The notes under the pieces were generated by a model. The model ran no database searches, was not told the DNA's origin, and was given only the letters and a program-made list of their open reading frames with translations. The translations under genes were made by a program, and so were the position numbers. From Curvibacter lanceolatus ATCC 14669 (GTDB taxonomy: Bacteria > Pseudomonadota > Gammaproteobacteria > Burkholderiales > Burkholderiaceae_C), in assembly GCF_000381265.1 (NCBI RefSeq), contig NZ_KB906262.1, positions 1-64,000 on the forward strand: a stretch of 64,000 bases of DNA, given 5' to 3'. Positions 9,171 to 18,531 of this stretch are shown here, piece after piece (position 1 is the stretch's first letter; every line of letters begins with the position of its first letter).

Positions 9171-10289
9171 TCAAGCGCTCTTGCTGAGCAATCTGGCCAG
9201 AACAGAAGGCAGCTTGCTAGTCAGATTGTCGCGATTGATGCGCTCGATGGCGTCATCCACCCAACTGGTCATGGTGAGGGAGTGCTGGTCGTCGGTCACT
9301 TCCAGCACGGGTATTTGCGGGTCTACCGCAAGCAACTCCCGTCTGACGCTTTCAAGGCCGACGCCATTCAAGCGCTGGTCGAATATCAGCATATGAGGGC
9401 GTTCGATCTCGCAGCGGGCTCGGGCCTGTTCGGGAGAGCTGACACGGTCGAGAATCACGTGGCTGGATCGGCACAGAGGGGTCATGACCTCCACCAGGCC
9501 GGCATCAGCCGTCACCAAAAGAATGTGCTGGCCGGTCGGCAACTTGGAGTGGCTGCTGGCCCAGGAGTCCGCTCCACTGCTCAGGTCCAGGGGGTTTGAC
9601 TTCTCCAACTGCTTTACCGTTCGCTGGAACTCCAGTGTCAGACTGAGGTTCTGTGCCGACTCGGCGTGCTGAATGGGGATCCGAGCCAAAGAGGCGGCTT
9701 CCACCAACAGCCACCAACTCAGGCGATAAGGTGCAGATGCATGGGGATGCTCAGGGTTCGTGTCCGATACCGTGGGGCGCGCTTTGAAGCTCAACAGGGC
9801 ATGCTCGGGCATGCTCTGCATTTCAAGCGTGATGCTGAGCCGGTAGCCAGGCCGCGCCATCCAGGACAGTGCCGCGTGCAGCACCGTTTCCAGAAGGCTG
9901 GGATCCAGCACCACTTCCACCGCCTGCAAGCGATGCACCAGATCCACCGCACGGCCTTGCAGCATGCCCGCATTGTCCGCAAGGGCCTGGCGCAGGCGCG
10001 CATCAAGCGCAACGTGCTCATGGGATTGCCGTATGGGGTTGTGGGCCAGGTGGTCCAGCAACTGGCTCTGGGCCGCAATGCGCCGGGCGGTGCCCAGGGA
10101 ACTCATCAGTGCATTGACTTGAGGGCGGGACAATTTTCCGGTGGTCAGCAGTTGCTGGACGATGTGCTCCATTTCCAGCAGCGGACCAGACAACTCCGCA
10201 CCAATGGATCCCGCCAGCAAGTATTCGGGCCGCGGAGGTGGCGTCGCGCCTGAGTTGGCTGAGGGGGCGCTGCTTTTGACGGGTTCCAT
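9171..10289 (-). CDS. Degenerate histidine kinase/receiver protein
   Basis: A 372-residue cytoplasmic protein with no membrane segment. Residues about 25-90 look like a dimerization helix pair, and residues about 90-235 have the outline of a GHKL ATPase domain, but the phosphoacceptor His-Glu/Asp pair, the N-box asparagine and the G-boxes are not recognisable. The C-terminal part, from HILLVTADAGLVEV (about residue 257), is receiver-like. A candidate phosphoacceptor Asp lies in HMLIFDQRLNGVGL, but the acidic pocket is largely missing. It is probably a pseudokinase or adaptor. No partner regulator is adjacent. Function is not assigned. Confidence 0.6.
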   Translation of the reverse strand: MEPVKSSAPSANSGATPPPRPEYLLAGSIGAELSGPLLEMEHIVQQLLTTGKLSRPQVNALMSSLGTARRIAAQSQLLDHLAHNPIRQSHEHVALDARLRQALADNAGMLQGRAVDLVHRLQAVEVVLDPSLLETVLHAALSWMARPGYRLSITLEMQSMPEHALLSFKARPTVSDTNPEHPHASAPYRLSWWLLVEAASLARIPIQHAESAQNLSLTLEFQRTVKQLEKSNPLDLSSGADSWASSHSKLPTGQHILLVTADAGLVEVMTPLCRSSHVILDRVSSPEQARARCEIERPHMLIFDQRLNGVGLESVRRELLAVDPQIPVLEVTDDQHSLTMTSWVDDAIERINRDNLTSKLPSVLARLLSKSA

Positions 10290-10456
10290 TGAAAACGGGC
10301 GGTTGGATCGGCCACGGCTGGACGGCGTTGATCAGGAAACTTGGGCTGCAGATGACCAGCCCGGGGAGCTCAAAACTCCCACAGCACATTCAGCCACCTG
10401 TGTGACAGTACCACTGATTCTGATCATTTGGTTTGTGCCATTTGGCACCGTGTCCG

Positions 10457-11197
10457 TCAAGCCTCAGGACGGATGCAATCTTGCAGCACAGCCGTTAACT
10501 CCACTGGGGCACTGATCATGGGGTCGTGGCCTGTGGCCATATCGACACGGCGTGAACCCGGTAGCCAGGCGCCATCCCAAAAGCGCGGGTCCTGGACGCG
10601 GGTTCGAATCACGTCGATGGTGGCCAGTGTGGGGCGGGTGCAGTTGATGAAGGTTCTCGGAGTTTGTGCCACCCGCTTCGGATCGAATTGCAAAGGCGCT
10701 TCGTATGTGTGCCCTGGATGCGGCGTTTGGCGCCGCTTGACCCACTCGTGGTCGGTATCCGCCAAGCCGAAAACGGCCGGGTCAGGCGCCGGAAAGCTGT
10801 AGTCCGGGTTTCCTTGTGCGGCCACCAGGCGGGCTTGCCGGGTGGCGCTGGCATGGGTTGAACTCCAGCTTTCGCCCACCTTGGGGATGACGGCATCGAC
10901 ATACACCAGATGCTGCAGCCGATGCGGCAGGCGATCCGCCACGGCCGTCCCCAGCATGCCTGCGTAGGAGTGCACAACCAACACCACGTTTTGCAGTTCT
11001 TCGGATTCCATCGCATTCACCACATCGCTGATGTGGGTCTCAAGGGTGATGGCGGGTGACATCAGATGGGCCCGCTCTCCAAGCCCCGTCAAGGTGACGG
11101 CGTGCGCCCGGTGTCCGTTGCGAATGAGGGCTTCCGTCACGCGCTGCCAGCACCAGGCGCCGTGCCATGCGCCGTGAACAAGTAAGAAGTGGGCCAT
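10457..11197 (-). CDS. Alpha/beta hydrolase, esterase-like
   Basis: A 246-residue alpha/beta hydrolase without signal peptide. The oxyanion-hole motif LLVHGAWHGAWCW at the N-terminus is characteristic of the plant methylesterase/hydroxynitrile lyase-like group, also common in bacteria. The nucleophile serine is in VVHSYAGML (about residue 78), where the usual first glycine of GxSxG is replaced by valine-histidine. The catalytic histidine is likely in MATGHDPMISAP near the C-terminus. The substrate is unknown; small esters are likely. It is followed downstream by the kinase-like gene after 167 bp in which I see no gene. Confidence 0.85.
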   Translation of the reverse strand: MAHFLLVHGAWHGAWCWQRVTEALIRNGHRAHAVTLTGLGERAHLMSPAITLETHISDVVNAMESEELQNVVLVVHSYAGMLGTAVADRLPHRLQHLVYVDAVIPKVGESWSSTHASATRQARLVAAQGNPDYSFPAPDPAVFGLADTDHEWVKRRQTPHPGHTYEAPLQFDPKRVAQTPRTFINCTRPTLATIDVIRTRVQDPRFWDGAWLPGSRRVDMATGHDPMISAPVELTAVLQDCIRPEA

Positions 11198-11288
11198 GAG
11201 TCGATCTCCTGAGCGTCAAAAGAGTGCATTGCAGACACTGCTTTGCTGAGCGGTGCACCAAGCTGGTGGTGCGGCTGATAATGATGAC

Positions 11289-11825
11289 ATGAGTTCACTG
11301 AAGTCGATTTGGTCCCTGGGCATGCTGATGTTGTTGCTGGCCTGCAGCCCAGCCCTCAATTGGCGCAATGTGCGCATCGACGACCAGTCCCTGCAGGCGA
11401 GTCTGCCTTGCAAGGCAGAGCGTGCCAATCGCCAGGTGCCTTGGCCCGACCAAGCCGTTGACATGAGTCTCGTGGGCTGCGAAGCACGAGGGACGATGTG
11501 GACCATCGCCTCTGTGGCGCTGCCCAAGAACATGTCGGTGGGTGAGGGGCTGGCTCAGTGGCGTCAGATCACTCTGGCACATCTGCGATCCGATGTCGGT
11601 GCAACCGGTCGGGGGTTTGTGCCCCCGGGGGCGTTGGAGGTGCCGCAGTCAACGCGCCTGCACGTGCGAGGGCAATCGCCCGATGGGGCCGCGCTGGAGG
11701 TCGATCTGGCCTGGTTTGCCCGGGCCTCGTCGAGTGGGGCTTTCCTGTATCAGGCCGCGATCTATGCCCCGGTGCCTGAAGCCGAAGGGGCAGAGGCACT
11801 TCTCGCCGGGCTGCATTTCGAGTGA
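11289..11825 (+). CDS. Putative lipoprotein of unknown function
   Basis: A 178-residue protein with a lipoprotein signal: MSSLKSIWSLGMLMLLLACS, where LLAC is a lipobox with the cysteine at residue 19. The start at 11289 gives this signal directly; an upstream in-frame ATG would add a charged extension. The mature part holds two further cysteines (LPCKAERA and LVGCEARG) and no family I recognise. It stands eight bases before the MFS transporter and is probably the first gene of the transporter-PTS operon. Confidence 0.72.
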   Translation: MSSLKSIWSLGMLMLLLACSPALNWRNVRIDDQSLQASLPCKAERANRQVPWPDQAVDMSLVGCEARGTMWTIASVALPKNMSVGEGLAQWRQITLAHLRSDVGATGRGFVPPGALEVPQSTRLHVRGQSPDGAALEVDLAWFARASSSGAFLYQAAIYAPVPEAEGAEALLAGLHFE

Positions 11826-11832
11826 GCTGGTC

Positions 11833-13089
11833 TTGAACACTGCACTCAACCGCGGTCGCTTGATCGCCATCTTTCTGGCGTTCGCGTTCGCCTATTTTTT
11901 CTCGGCCCTGATTCGGGCGGTCACGGCCACCCTGTCGCCTGTGCTCACGCAGGAGCTGGGCTTGCAGGCGCGGGACCTGGGGCTGTTGGCTGGCGGCTAC
12001 TTTCTGGGCTTCTCTGTGACTCAGCTTCCTCTGGGCACCTGGCTCGATCGCCATGGCCCACGCAAAGTCATCTTGTGCTTTCTCTCCATAGCCGTCTTGG
12101 GTTGCGTGGCCTTTTCCATGGCCACCAGTTTCACAGGCCTGATGGCGGCGCGTGTGCTGTGTGGCGTAGGTGTCAGTGCCTGTCTGATGGCGCCGTTGAC
12201 AGGCTTTCGCCGCTGGATGGCGCCCCAAACCCAGCTGCGGGCCAACTCCTGGATGCTGATGACGGGGTCGTTCGGCATGGTGGCGTCCACCTTGCCCGTT
12301 CAATGGCTGCTGCCGCAGATCGGTTGGCGGCCCCTGTTCTGGGGCCTTGCCGTGCTGACGGCTCTGGGCATGGCCCTGATCGCCTGGTTGGTGCCGCATT
12401 GGCGCTCTGCTCAGGTCACCAGCTCCGTGGTGGAGGGGGCTGAACCCCTTGTCGCCCCAAAGGGGTACGCAGAGGTCTGGGCCCACCCCTACTTTCGCCG
12501 CATGTCGCCCATTGGCTTCTTCAGTTACGGCGGCATGGTGGCGGTTCAGACGCTGTGGGCGGGCCCATGGATGGTGCGGGTGGCGGGCTACAGTGCGGCC
12601 GAAGCGGCCACGGGCTTGTTTGCCATCAACTTGTGCATGCTCTGCACCTTCTGGTCGTGGGGCATGTTGACCCCCTGGCTGTTTTCGCGGGGGCTGTCAG
12701 TGGACCGGATCATCACCTTCGGACTGCCGGTCAGCCTGTTGACCTTGTCGGGCATTCTGTGGCTCGGCGAGCATGCCGGGGCTGCCGCCTGGGCCTTGTT
12801 CTGCGTCACCTCGACAGTGATCTCGCTGGCCCAGCCCGCCGTGGCCATGGCGTTCGCGCCGGCCTTGGCGGGGCGGGCCTTGTCCGCCTACAACCTGGTG
12901 GTTTTTGCGGGCGTGTTTGTCCTGCAATGGGGCATTGGGCTGGGGGTGGACTTGTTCTCTTCGCTGGGCTTGTCGGCGGTGGACGCATTTCGCGCCGCCA
13001 TGGGGGTATTCCTGGCCCTGAGTGTCCTGAGTTACGCCTACTTCCTGGCCCTGAAAAGCCATAATGCACGGCAACCAATTTCCCCATGA
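11833..13089 (+). CDS. Major facilitator superfamily transporter
   Basis: A 418-residue inner-membrane transporter with about 12 hydrophobic segments. The MFS motif A loop between helices 2 and 3 reads GTWLDRHGPRKVIL, and motif B-like LMAARVLCGVGVSA follows. No substrate can be given. The likely start is TTG at 11833 (LNTALNRGRLIAIFLAF); CTG at 11827 is also possible, and no in-frame ATG fits between the lipoprotein stop and the first helix. Its TGA overlaps the EIIA start (ATGA, 13086-13089), which suggests coupling to the PTS genes. Confidence 0.88.
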   Translation: MNTALNRGRLIAIFLAFAFAYFFSALIRAVTATLSPVLTQELGLQARDLGLLAGGYFLGFSVTQLPLGTWLDRHGPRKVILCFLSIAVLGCVAFSMATSFTGLMAARVLCGVGVSACLMAPLTGFRRWMAPQTQLRANSWMLMTGSFGMVASTLPVQWLLPQIGWRPLFWGLAVLTALGMALIAWLVPHWRSAQVTSSVVEGAEPLVAPKGYAEVWAHPYFRRMSPIGFFSYGGMVAVQTLWAGPWMVRVAGYSAAEAATGLFAINLCMLCTFWSWGMLTPWLFSRGLSVDRIITFGLPVSLLTLSGILWLGEHAGAAAWALFCVTSTVISLAQPAVAMAFAPALAGRALSAYNLVVFAGVFVLQWGIGLGVDLFSSLGLSAVDAFRAAMGVFLALSVLSYAYFLALKSHNARQPISP

Positions 13090-13532
13090 GCAACAGTATC
13101 CTGATCATCGCCCACGCACCGCTGGCCCACGCCTTGCGTCAATGTGCGCTGCATGTGTTTCCAGACTGCGAACGTGACATCGTTGCCGTTGACGTGCAAC
13201 CCAACATCTCCCCGGAAGAGACCTTGGCCACGGCGCGCATCGCGATGACTGAACTGTCCGCCCGAGACACCCTGGTGCTGACCGACGTGTTCGGCGCCAC
13301 ACCTTGCAACGTGGCCCAGCGGCTGGTGGATGGCGTGCATTCCCGGCTTGTGGCCGGTGTCAATTTACCCATGCTGCTGCGCACGGTGACGTATCGGCAT
13401 GAATCCCTGGATGCCTTGGTGTCCCGGGCCGTGGTGGGAGGCACGCAGGGCGTCCTGCAAGTGGCCATCACTGCGCCCCAGAACCAGGCGAGGAGAAGAA
13501 ATGATCAAATCCACCACGACCATCAGCAATAA
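13086..13532 (+). CDS. PTS EIIA component, mannose-type
   Basis: A 148-residue EIIA-Man-fold protein. The phosphorylatable histidine is His10 in SILIIAHAPLAHAL. The second conserved stretch, LVLTDVFGATPCNVAQRL, supports the fold. No EIIB or EIIC follows, so this is the stand-alone EIIA seen in many betaproteobacteria, where the incomplete phosphorelay PEP-EI-HPr-EIIA is thought to be regulatory rather than for sugar uptake. The start overlaps the MFS stop by four bases, and the 3' end overlaps the HPr gene by 32 bases. Confidence 0.93.
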   Translation: MSNSILIIAHAPLAHALRQCALHVFPDCERDIVAVDVQPNISPEETLATARIAMTELSARDTLVLTDVFGATPCNVAQRLVDGVHSRLVAGVNLPMLLRTVTYRHESLDALVSRAVVGGTQGVLQVAITAPQNQARRRNDQIHHDHQQ

Positions 13533-13770
13533 GCTCGGCCTGCATGCCCGGGCCTCGGCCAAGCTCACCAAGCTCGCGGGCAGTTTCCCCTGCGAGGTCT
13601 GGATTTCCAAGGGCGAGCGCCGCGTCAATGCCAAGAGCATCATGGGCGTCATGATGCTGGCCGCCGGCCTGGGCAGCACGGTCAGCCTCGAGACCGAGGG
13701 GCCGCGCGAGCAAGAAGCGATGGACGCCTTGCTGGCGTTGATGGCCGACAAATTCGGGGAAGGCGAGTGA
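13501..13770 (+). CDS. ptsH: PTS phosphocarrier protein HPr
   Basis: HPr passes phosphate from EI to EIIA. The product is 89 residues. His15 is in KLGLHARASAK, and the regulatory serine, Ser46, is in AKSIMGVMML, so phosphorylation by an HPr kinase is possible. The start at 13501 has AGGAGAAG just upstream, inside the EIIA coding sequence. It lies between EIIA and the interrupted EI gene, an order widespread in betaproteobacteria. Confidence 0.96.
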   Translation: MIKSTTTISNKLGLHARASAKLTKLAGSFPCEVWISKGERRVNAKSIMGVMMLAAGLGSTVSLETEGPREQEAMDALLALMADKFGEGE

Positions 13771-13819
13771 GCTCCCTGGGGCATCACCCGGACTCACTTC
13801 TCCAGCAACGGAGGCATCC

Positions 13820-15586
13820 ATGACATTCACCGTCCATGGCCTGGCTGTAGCCCGTGGCATTGCCATCGGGCGGGCCGTGCTGGTGGCGTCCAGCCGCATC
13901 GATGTGGCCCATTACTTCATCGACGCTTCTCGGATACCTGAAGAAATTGACCGCATCCGAGTGGCCCGCAATGCGGTGGTCGATGAACTGCAGCGGCTGC
14001 AGTAGGGGCTGTCACAGATGGGGCCCAACGACGCTCCGCAAGAGCTGACCGCCTTGCTGGACGTGCACCTGATGCTGCTTCAGGACGAGGCGCTCACCTC
14101 GGGCGTGAAGCATTGGGTGACCGAACGCCTCTACAACGCCGAATGGGCCTTGACCACTCAGCTCGAAGTGATCGGCCGCCAGTTCGACGAAATGGAGGAT
14201 GAATACCTGCGTGAGCGCAAGGCCGATCTGGAGCAGGTGGCCGAGCGCATCCTGCGGCACATGAAAGGGGCGGCGTCACCGGTCTCACCTCCGCCCCCTT
14301 CGCCGCGCCGCAGCCAGCAGGAGTTGCTGCTCGACGACACCGTTGATGTGCCTCTGGTGCTGGTGGCCCATGATCTTTCACCGGCGGACATGCTGCAGTT
14401 CAAGCAAAGCGTGTTCGCGGGTTTTGTCACCGATGTGGGGGGCAAGACCTCTCACACGGCCATCGTCGCGCGCAGCATGGACATCCCCGCCGTGGTGGGG
14501 GCCCGCAGTGCCAGCCAATTGGTGCGCCAGGATGACTGGGTGATCATCGATGGCGATGCCGGCGTGATGATCGTTGACCCTTCGCCCATCATCCTGGCTG
14601 AATATGGTTTCAAACAGCGCCAGGGCGAGCTGGAGCGTCAGCGTCTGTCCCGCCTGCGGCACACCCCGGCCGTCACGATGGATGGCGAAAAGGTCGAGCT
14701 CCTGGCCAACATCGAGATGCCGGATGACGCCCCAGCCGCGCTGGCTGCCGGCGCGCTGGGTGTGGGCCTGTTCCGCAGCGAATTCCTGTTCATGGGGCGG
14801 CAGGGCAAGCTGCCCGGCGAAGAAGAGCAGTACCAGGCCTACCGGCGCGCCGTCGAGGGCATGCAAGGGCTTCCCGTCACCATCCGCACGGTGGATGTGG
14901 GGGCTGACAAGCCTCTGGATTACGCCCACCGTGATGATGCCCATCTGAACCCGGCACTGGGCCTGCGTGCCATCCGCTGGAGCCTGGCCGACCCCGCCAT
15001 GTTCCGCACCCAGTTGCGCGCCATCCTGCGTGCCGCCGTGCATGGCAAGGTGAAGTTGCTGATACCGATGCTGGCCCATGGTTCGGAGATCCGCCAGGCC
15101 CTGGCGCAAGTCGATCATGCCCGTGCGGAGCTCGACAACCTGGGCGTGGCCCATGGCCCGATTCAACTCGGGGCCATGATCGAGATCCCGGCCGCAGCGT
15201 TGTCGGTGCGCATGTTCCTCAAGCACTTCGACTTTCTGTCGATCGGAACCAACGACCTGATCCAGTACACGCTGGCCATCGACCGGGCCGATGAGTCCGT
15301 GGCGCACCTCTACGATCCCTTGCACCCGGCGGTGCTCAAGCTGGTGGCCGAAACGATTGCCGAGTGCCGGGCTCAGGGCAAGGATGTGAGTGTGTGCGGT
15401 GAGATGGCGGGCGATGTCAGTGCCACTCGTTTGCTGCTGGGCCTGGGTCTGCGCAGCTTCTCCATGCACCCCTCTCAGATTCTGGCCATCAAGCAGGAGG
15501 TCTTGCGCAGCGACACCCGCAAGTTGGCGGGCTGGGCCCAGGCCGTGCTCAACGACGATGAGCCGTCACGCCTGATACCAAGCTGA
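13820..15586 (+). pseudogene. ptsI: PTS enzyme I, interrupted by an in-frame amber codon
   Basis: Enzyme I autophosphorylates from PEP and phosphorylates HPr. The frame from ATG 13820 (GGAGG upstream) runs to 15586, which would be 588 codons and normal for EI, but codon 62 is TAG (14003-14005). Both halves remain in the same frame. The downstream part, from ATG 14018 (522 residues), keeps the active-site segment GGKTSHTAIVARSMDIP, the PEP-binding barrel with SIGTNDLIQYTLAIDR and the CGEMAGD motif. It lacks the first part of the HPr-interacting domain. A single C-to-T change from CAG (Gln) would explain it. Sequencing error, true nonsense mutation, suppression, or restart at 14018 remain open. 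Confidence 0.85.
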
Positions 15587-15634
15587 CCTGCTGGGCACTG
15601 CAATGCGGTGTGGTGCGGTGCCGACAGCCTGAGG

Positions 15635-15674
15635 TCCTGCCAAGCCCTCGACGATGCTGCGAGGGTTGGCAGGA
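15635..15674. terminator. Hairpin between convergent ptsI and lipA
   Basis: A long stem with one bulge (TCCTGCCAAGCCCTCG at 15635-15650 against CGAGGGTTGGCAGGA at 15660-15674) and a nine-base loop lies between the convergent 3' ends. There is no T-run on either side, so it may stabilise 3' ends or end transcription only with help. Confidence 0.5.
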
Positions 15675-15686
15675 TGGCTTGGTGGC

Positions 15687-16676
15687 TCAGGCCTTGGATT
15701 CGAGCACGTGCCCGGCTTGCTGGTCTGCGTGGTAGCTGGACCGGACCATGGCCCCCACGGCCGCATGGCTGAAGCCCATCTTGTAGGCTTCGGTCTCGAA
15801 CATCTTGAAGGTGTCCGGGTGCACGTAGCGGCGCACCGGAAGGTGGCTGTTCGTCGGCGCCAGGTACTGGCCGATGGTGAGCATGTCGATGCCGTGTTCG
15901 CGCATGTCGCGCATCACCTGCAAAATTTCTTCGTCGGTCTCACCCAGGCCCACCATCAGGCCGCTCTTGGTGGGCACGTTCGGGTGCAGGGCCTTGAACT
16001 TCTTCAGCAGGTTCAGGCTGAAGGCGTAATCCGAGCCCGGGCGGGCCTCTTTGTACAGGCGCGGCACGGTCTCCAGGTTGTGGTTCATCACATCCGGTGG
16101 TGCTGCCTTGAGGATTTCAAGCGCACGGTCGTCGCGCCCGCGGAAGTCCGGCACAAGGATCTCGATCTGGGTGGTGGGCGACAGCGCCCGGGTCTGGCGG
16201 ATGCACTCCACAAAGTGACCGCTGCCCCCGTCGCGCAGATCGTCGCGGTCCACGCTGGTGATCACCACGTACTTGAGCTTCAGACGGGCAATCGTCTTGG
16301 CCAGGTTTTCGGGTTCGCTGGTGTCCAGCGGATCGGGCCGGCCATGGCCGACATCGCAGAACGGGCAACGCCGTGTGCACTTGTCGCCCATGATCATGAA
16401 GGTGGCCGTGCCCTTGCCAAAGCACTCACCGATGTTGGGGCATGAGGCCTCCTCGCACACGGTATTGAGCTTGTTTTCGCGCAGGATCTGCTTGATTTCG
16501 TAGAAGCGGGTGGTGGGCGAGCCGGCCTTGACGCGGATCCATTCCGGCTTTTTCAGCACTTCAGCCTGCTCGACCTTGACAGGGATGCGGGACAGCTTGG
16601 CCGCCGCTTTTTGCTTGGCCAGCGGGTTGTAGGCGTCTACGCCCTGTGCTTCTCGAACGACTTCGTTGGTGCTCAT
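15687..16676 (-). CDS. lipA: Lipoyl synthase
   Basis: LipA is a radical SAM enzyme that inserts two sulfurs into octanoyl groups on lipoyl domains. The product is 329 residues from the start at 16676 ([11 protein letters not shown]), four bases after the lipB stop. The auxiliary cluster cysteines are in [12 protein letters not shown] (near residue 75), the radical SAM cysteines in CTRRCPFC (about residue 102), and the C-terminal serine ligand motif is RSSYHA. A longer in-frame N-terminus would overlap lipB and is not expected. It works directly after LipB on the same protein-bound octanoate. Confidence 0.97.
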   Translation of the reverse strand: MSTNEVVREAQGVDAYNPLAKQKAAAKLSRIPVKVEQAEVLKKPEWIRVKAGSPTTRFYEIKQILRENKLNTVCEEASCPNIGECFGKGTATFMIMGDKCTRRCPFCDVGHGRPDPLDTSEPENLAKTIARLKLKYVVITSVDRDDLRDGGSGHFVECIRQTRALSPTTQIEILVPDFRGRDDRALEILKAAPPDVMNHNLETVPRLYKEARPGSDYAFSLNLLKKFKALHPNVPTKSGLMVGLGETDEEILQVMRDMREHGIDMLTIGQYLAPTNSHLPVRRYVHPDTFKMFETEAYKMGFSHAAVGAMVRSSYHADQQAGHVLESKA

Positions 16677-16680
16677 CTGA

Positions 16681-17349
16681 TTACGGCGCGAGGAAGGTCT
16701 GGAGCTTCTGGCCCAGGACCGCTGCTGCGTCTTCCCAAGTGGATTGAACCCCGATTGTAGAAAGGTCCACGGTTTGCAGACCCGCATAGCCACAAGGGTT
16801 GATGCGTTGATAGGGCGACAGGTCCATCGCCACATTGAGCGCCACACCGTGGTAAGTGCAGTGACGGCTCACCTTGATCCCGAGCGCGGCGATCTTGCCC
16901 AATCCCCGGAAGGGGTCGTGCTCCGGCATGGGGCCGCTCAGGGCCGCATGGCTGAACGGGTCATCCAGGCGCACGTAGATGCCCGGCGCACCGGCCACCC
17001 GATGCCCGGTCACGCCAAAGTGGATCAAGGTGCGCAGCACCGCCTCTTCGATGCGATAGACATACTCCTTGACGTAGTAGCCCGCCCGTCTGAGGTCGAT
17101 CAGTGGGTAGGCCACCACCTGCCCCGGCCCGTGAAAGGTGACCTGGCCCCCGCGGTTGGTGGCCACCACCGGGATGTCGCCCGGGGCCAGCAGGTGGCTG
17201 TCCAGGCCCGCCAGCCCCTGGGTGAATACCGGGGGGTGTTCGCACAGCCACAGCTCATCAGGCGTTTGCTCGGTGCGGCCGTCCGTGAAGACGCGCATGG
17301 CCTCCAGCGTGGGCTCGTAGGGCACATGCCCCAGGGTACGCAACTGCAT
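16681..17349 (-). CDS. lipB: Octanoyltransferase
   Basis: LipB moves octanoate from acyl carrier protein to lipoyl domains, the first step of lipoate assembly. The product is 222 residues. The acyl-thioester cysteine is in INPCGYAGL, and the conserved lysine is in [30 protein letters not shown] is also typical. It starts six bases after the upstream aminotransferase-DUF493 gene ends and is followed four bases later by lipA, so the three genes form one operon. Confidence 0.97.
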   Translation of the reverse strand: MQLRTLGHVPYEPTLEAMRVFTDGRTEQTPDELWLCEHPPVFTQGLAGLDSHLLAPGDIPVVATNRGGQVTFHGPGQVVAYPLIDLRRAGYYVKEYVYRIEEAVLRTLIHFGVTGHRVAGAPGIYVRLDDPFSHAALSGPMPEHDPFRGLGKIAALGIKVSRHCTYHGVALNVAMDLSPYQRINPCGYAGLQTVDLSTIGVQSTWEDAAAVLGQKLQTFLAP

Positions 17350-17355
17350 GGGGCC

Positions 17356-18531
17356 TCAGAGCACGTACTTGGCCAGCGGGTGGGCGGTCAGGGCGCGGTA
17401 CAGGTTGTCCAGCTGCTCGCGGCTGGTGGCCGTCACCGTCAGGGTCACGCTGAGGTACTTGCCGCCCGAACTGTCGCGCAGCTGAACGTTCGTCACCTCA
17501 AAGCTGGGGTCGTGCTCGGTGGCGATGGCCGTCATGGTCTCCACAAACCCTTCCACCTTCGGGCCCATCACCTTGATCGGAAACAGGCTGGGAAATTCGA
17601 TCAGCGATTCTTGTGCAGGAGGGGGCGTGACCGCTGCCGTTGGCGCTGTGTTGCTGACCGGCGCGGGCGCGCCTTGCTTGGCGCGTTGGTAGCCGGCATA
17701 GAGCTGGGCATACACCGGCCCGGGGTGACCGCTGCCCACCGCTTGGCCGTCAAGGCGTGACACGGGCAGAACCTCCTTGGTGGCGGACGACAGCAGCACC
17801 TCGTCGGCATGGCGCAATTCGGCCTCGCTGATGCGGCGCAATTCAAAGGGGATGCCGGCTTCTTTGCACAGCGTTTCGATCAGGCCGTAACGGATGCCTT
17901 CCAGCACCAGGCCGTCGCGTGGGGCGCCCAGTACCCGTCCGTCCTTCACCACCCACACATTGCTGGAGGAGGCCTCGGTGAGGTAACCGTCTCGTAACAG
18001 GATGGTCTCCGTGGCACCGGCTTCGACGCTGATCTGGCGGGCCAGCACGGCGCTGAGCAGGCTGGTGCTTTTGATGTGCCCCTTCTTCCAGCGGAAATCT
18101 TCGGCCGTGACGCAGGCCACGCCTTGCTCGCGGGCGCTTGCGGACTGGGACTTCAAGGGGTTGATCATGGCAAACACCGTGGGGGTGATGCCTTGGGGCA
18201 TGGCGTGATCGCGCGGGGCCACGCCTCGGGACACCTGGATGTAGACGGTCTCCTCGCCCGTGGCCTTGGCGGCATTGCGCTCGATCAGTGTGTCTGCAAT
18301 CTGGCGCCACTGCTCGGGTGTGTGGGGGTTGGCAATCTGCACCTCGGCCAGCGAGCGGGTCAGCCGGGCCAGGTGTTCATTGAAGCGGAACAGGCGGCCC
18401 TGGTAGACCGGGATGACCTCGTAGATGCCATCGCCAAAAATGAAGCCCCGATCAAGCACGCTGATGCGGGCATCTTGGAGGGCGGTATAGTCGCCGTTGA
18501 GGTAGCAGAGGGTGTCGGGTAGTGCTTGCAT
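17356..18531 (-). CDS. D-amino-acid aminotransferase fused to a DUF493 (YbeD) domain
   Basis: A single uninterrupted 391-residue frame. Residues 1 to about 285 are a fold-type IV PLP aminotransferase close to D-alanine aminotransferase: CYLNGDYTALQDARISVLDR at the start, the PLP lysine in GHIKSTSLL, and TEASSSNVWVV. After a Pro/Ala-rich linker (about 286-307), residues 308-391 match the small DUF493/YbeD family (SLIEFPSLFPIKVMG onward). In E. coli, ybeD stands alone next to lipB, so the linkage is ancestral but the fusion is notable. The start at 18531 (MQALPDTL) is the natural Dat start. Located just upstream of lipB. Confidence 0.88.
   Translation of the reverse strand: MQALPDTLCYLNGDYTALQDARISVLDRGFIFGDGIYEVIPVYQGRLFRFNEHLARLTRSLAEVQIANPHTPEQWRQIADTLIERNAAKATGEETVYIQVSRGVAPRDHAMPQGITPTVFAMINPLKSQSASAREQGVACVTAEDFRWKKGHIKSTSLLSAVLARQISVEAGATETILLRDGYLTEASSSNVWVVKDGRVLGAPRDGLVLEGIRYGLIETLCKEAGIPFELRRISEAELRHADEVLLSSATKEVLPVSRLDGQAVGSGHPGPVYAQLYAGYQRAKQGAPAPVSNTAPTAAVTPPPAQESLIEFPSLFPIKVMGPKVEGFVETMTAIATEHDPSFEVTNVQLRDSSGGKYLSVTLTVTATSREQLDNLYRALTAHPLAKYVL

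Noticed and set aside
14003..14005. TAG in ptsI as a pyrrolysine codon
   Set aside because: No pyl genes are visible, EI has no known pyrrolysine, and a simple Gln codon mutation explains it.
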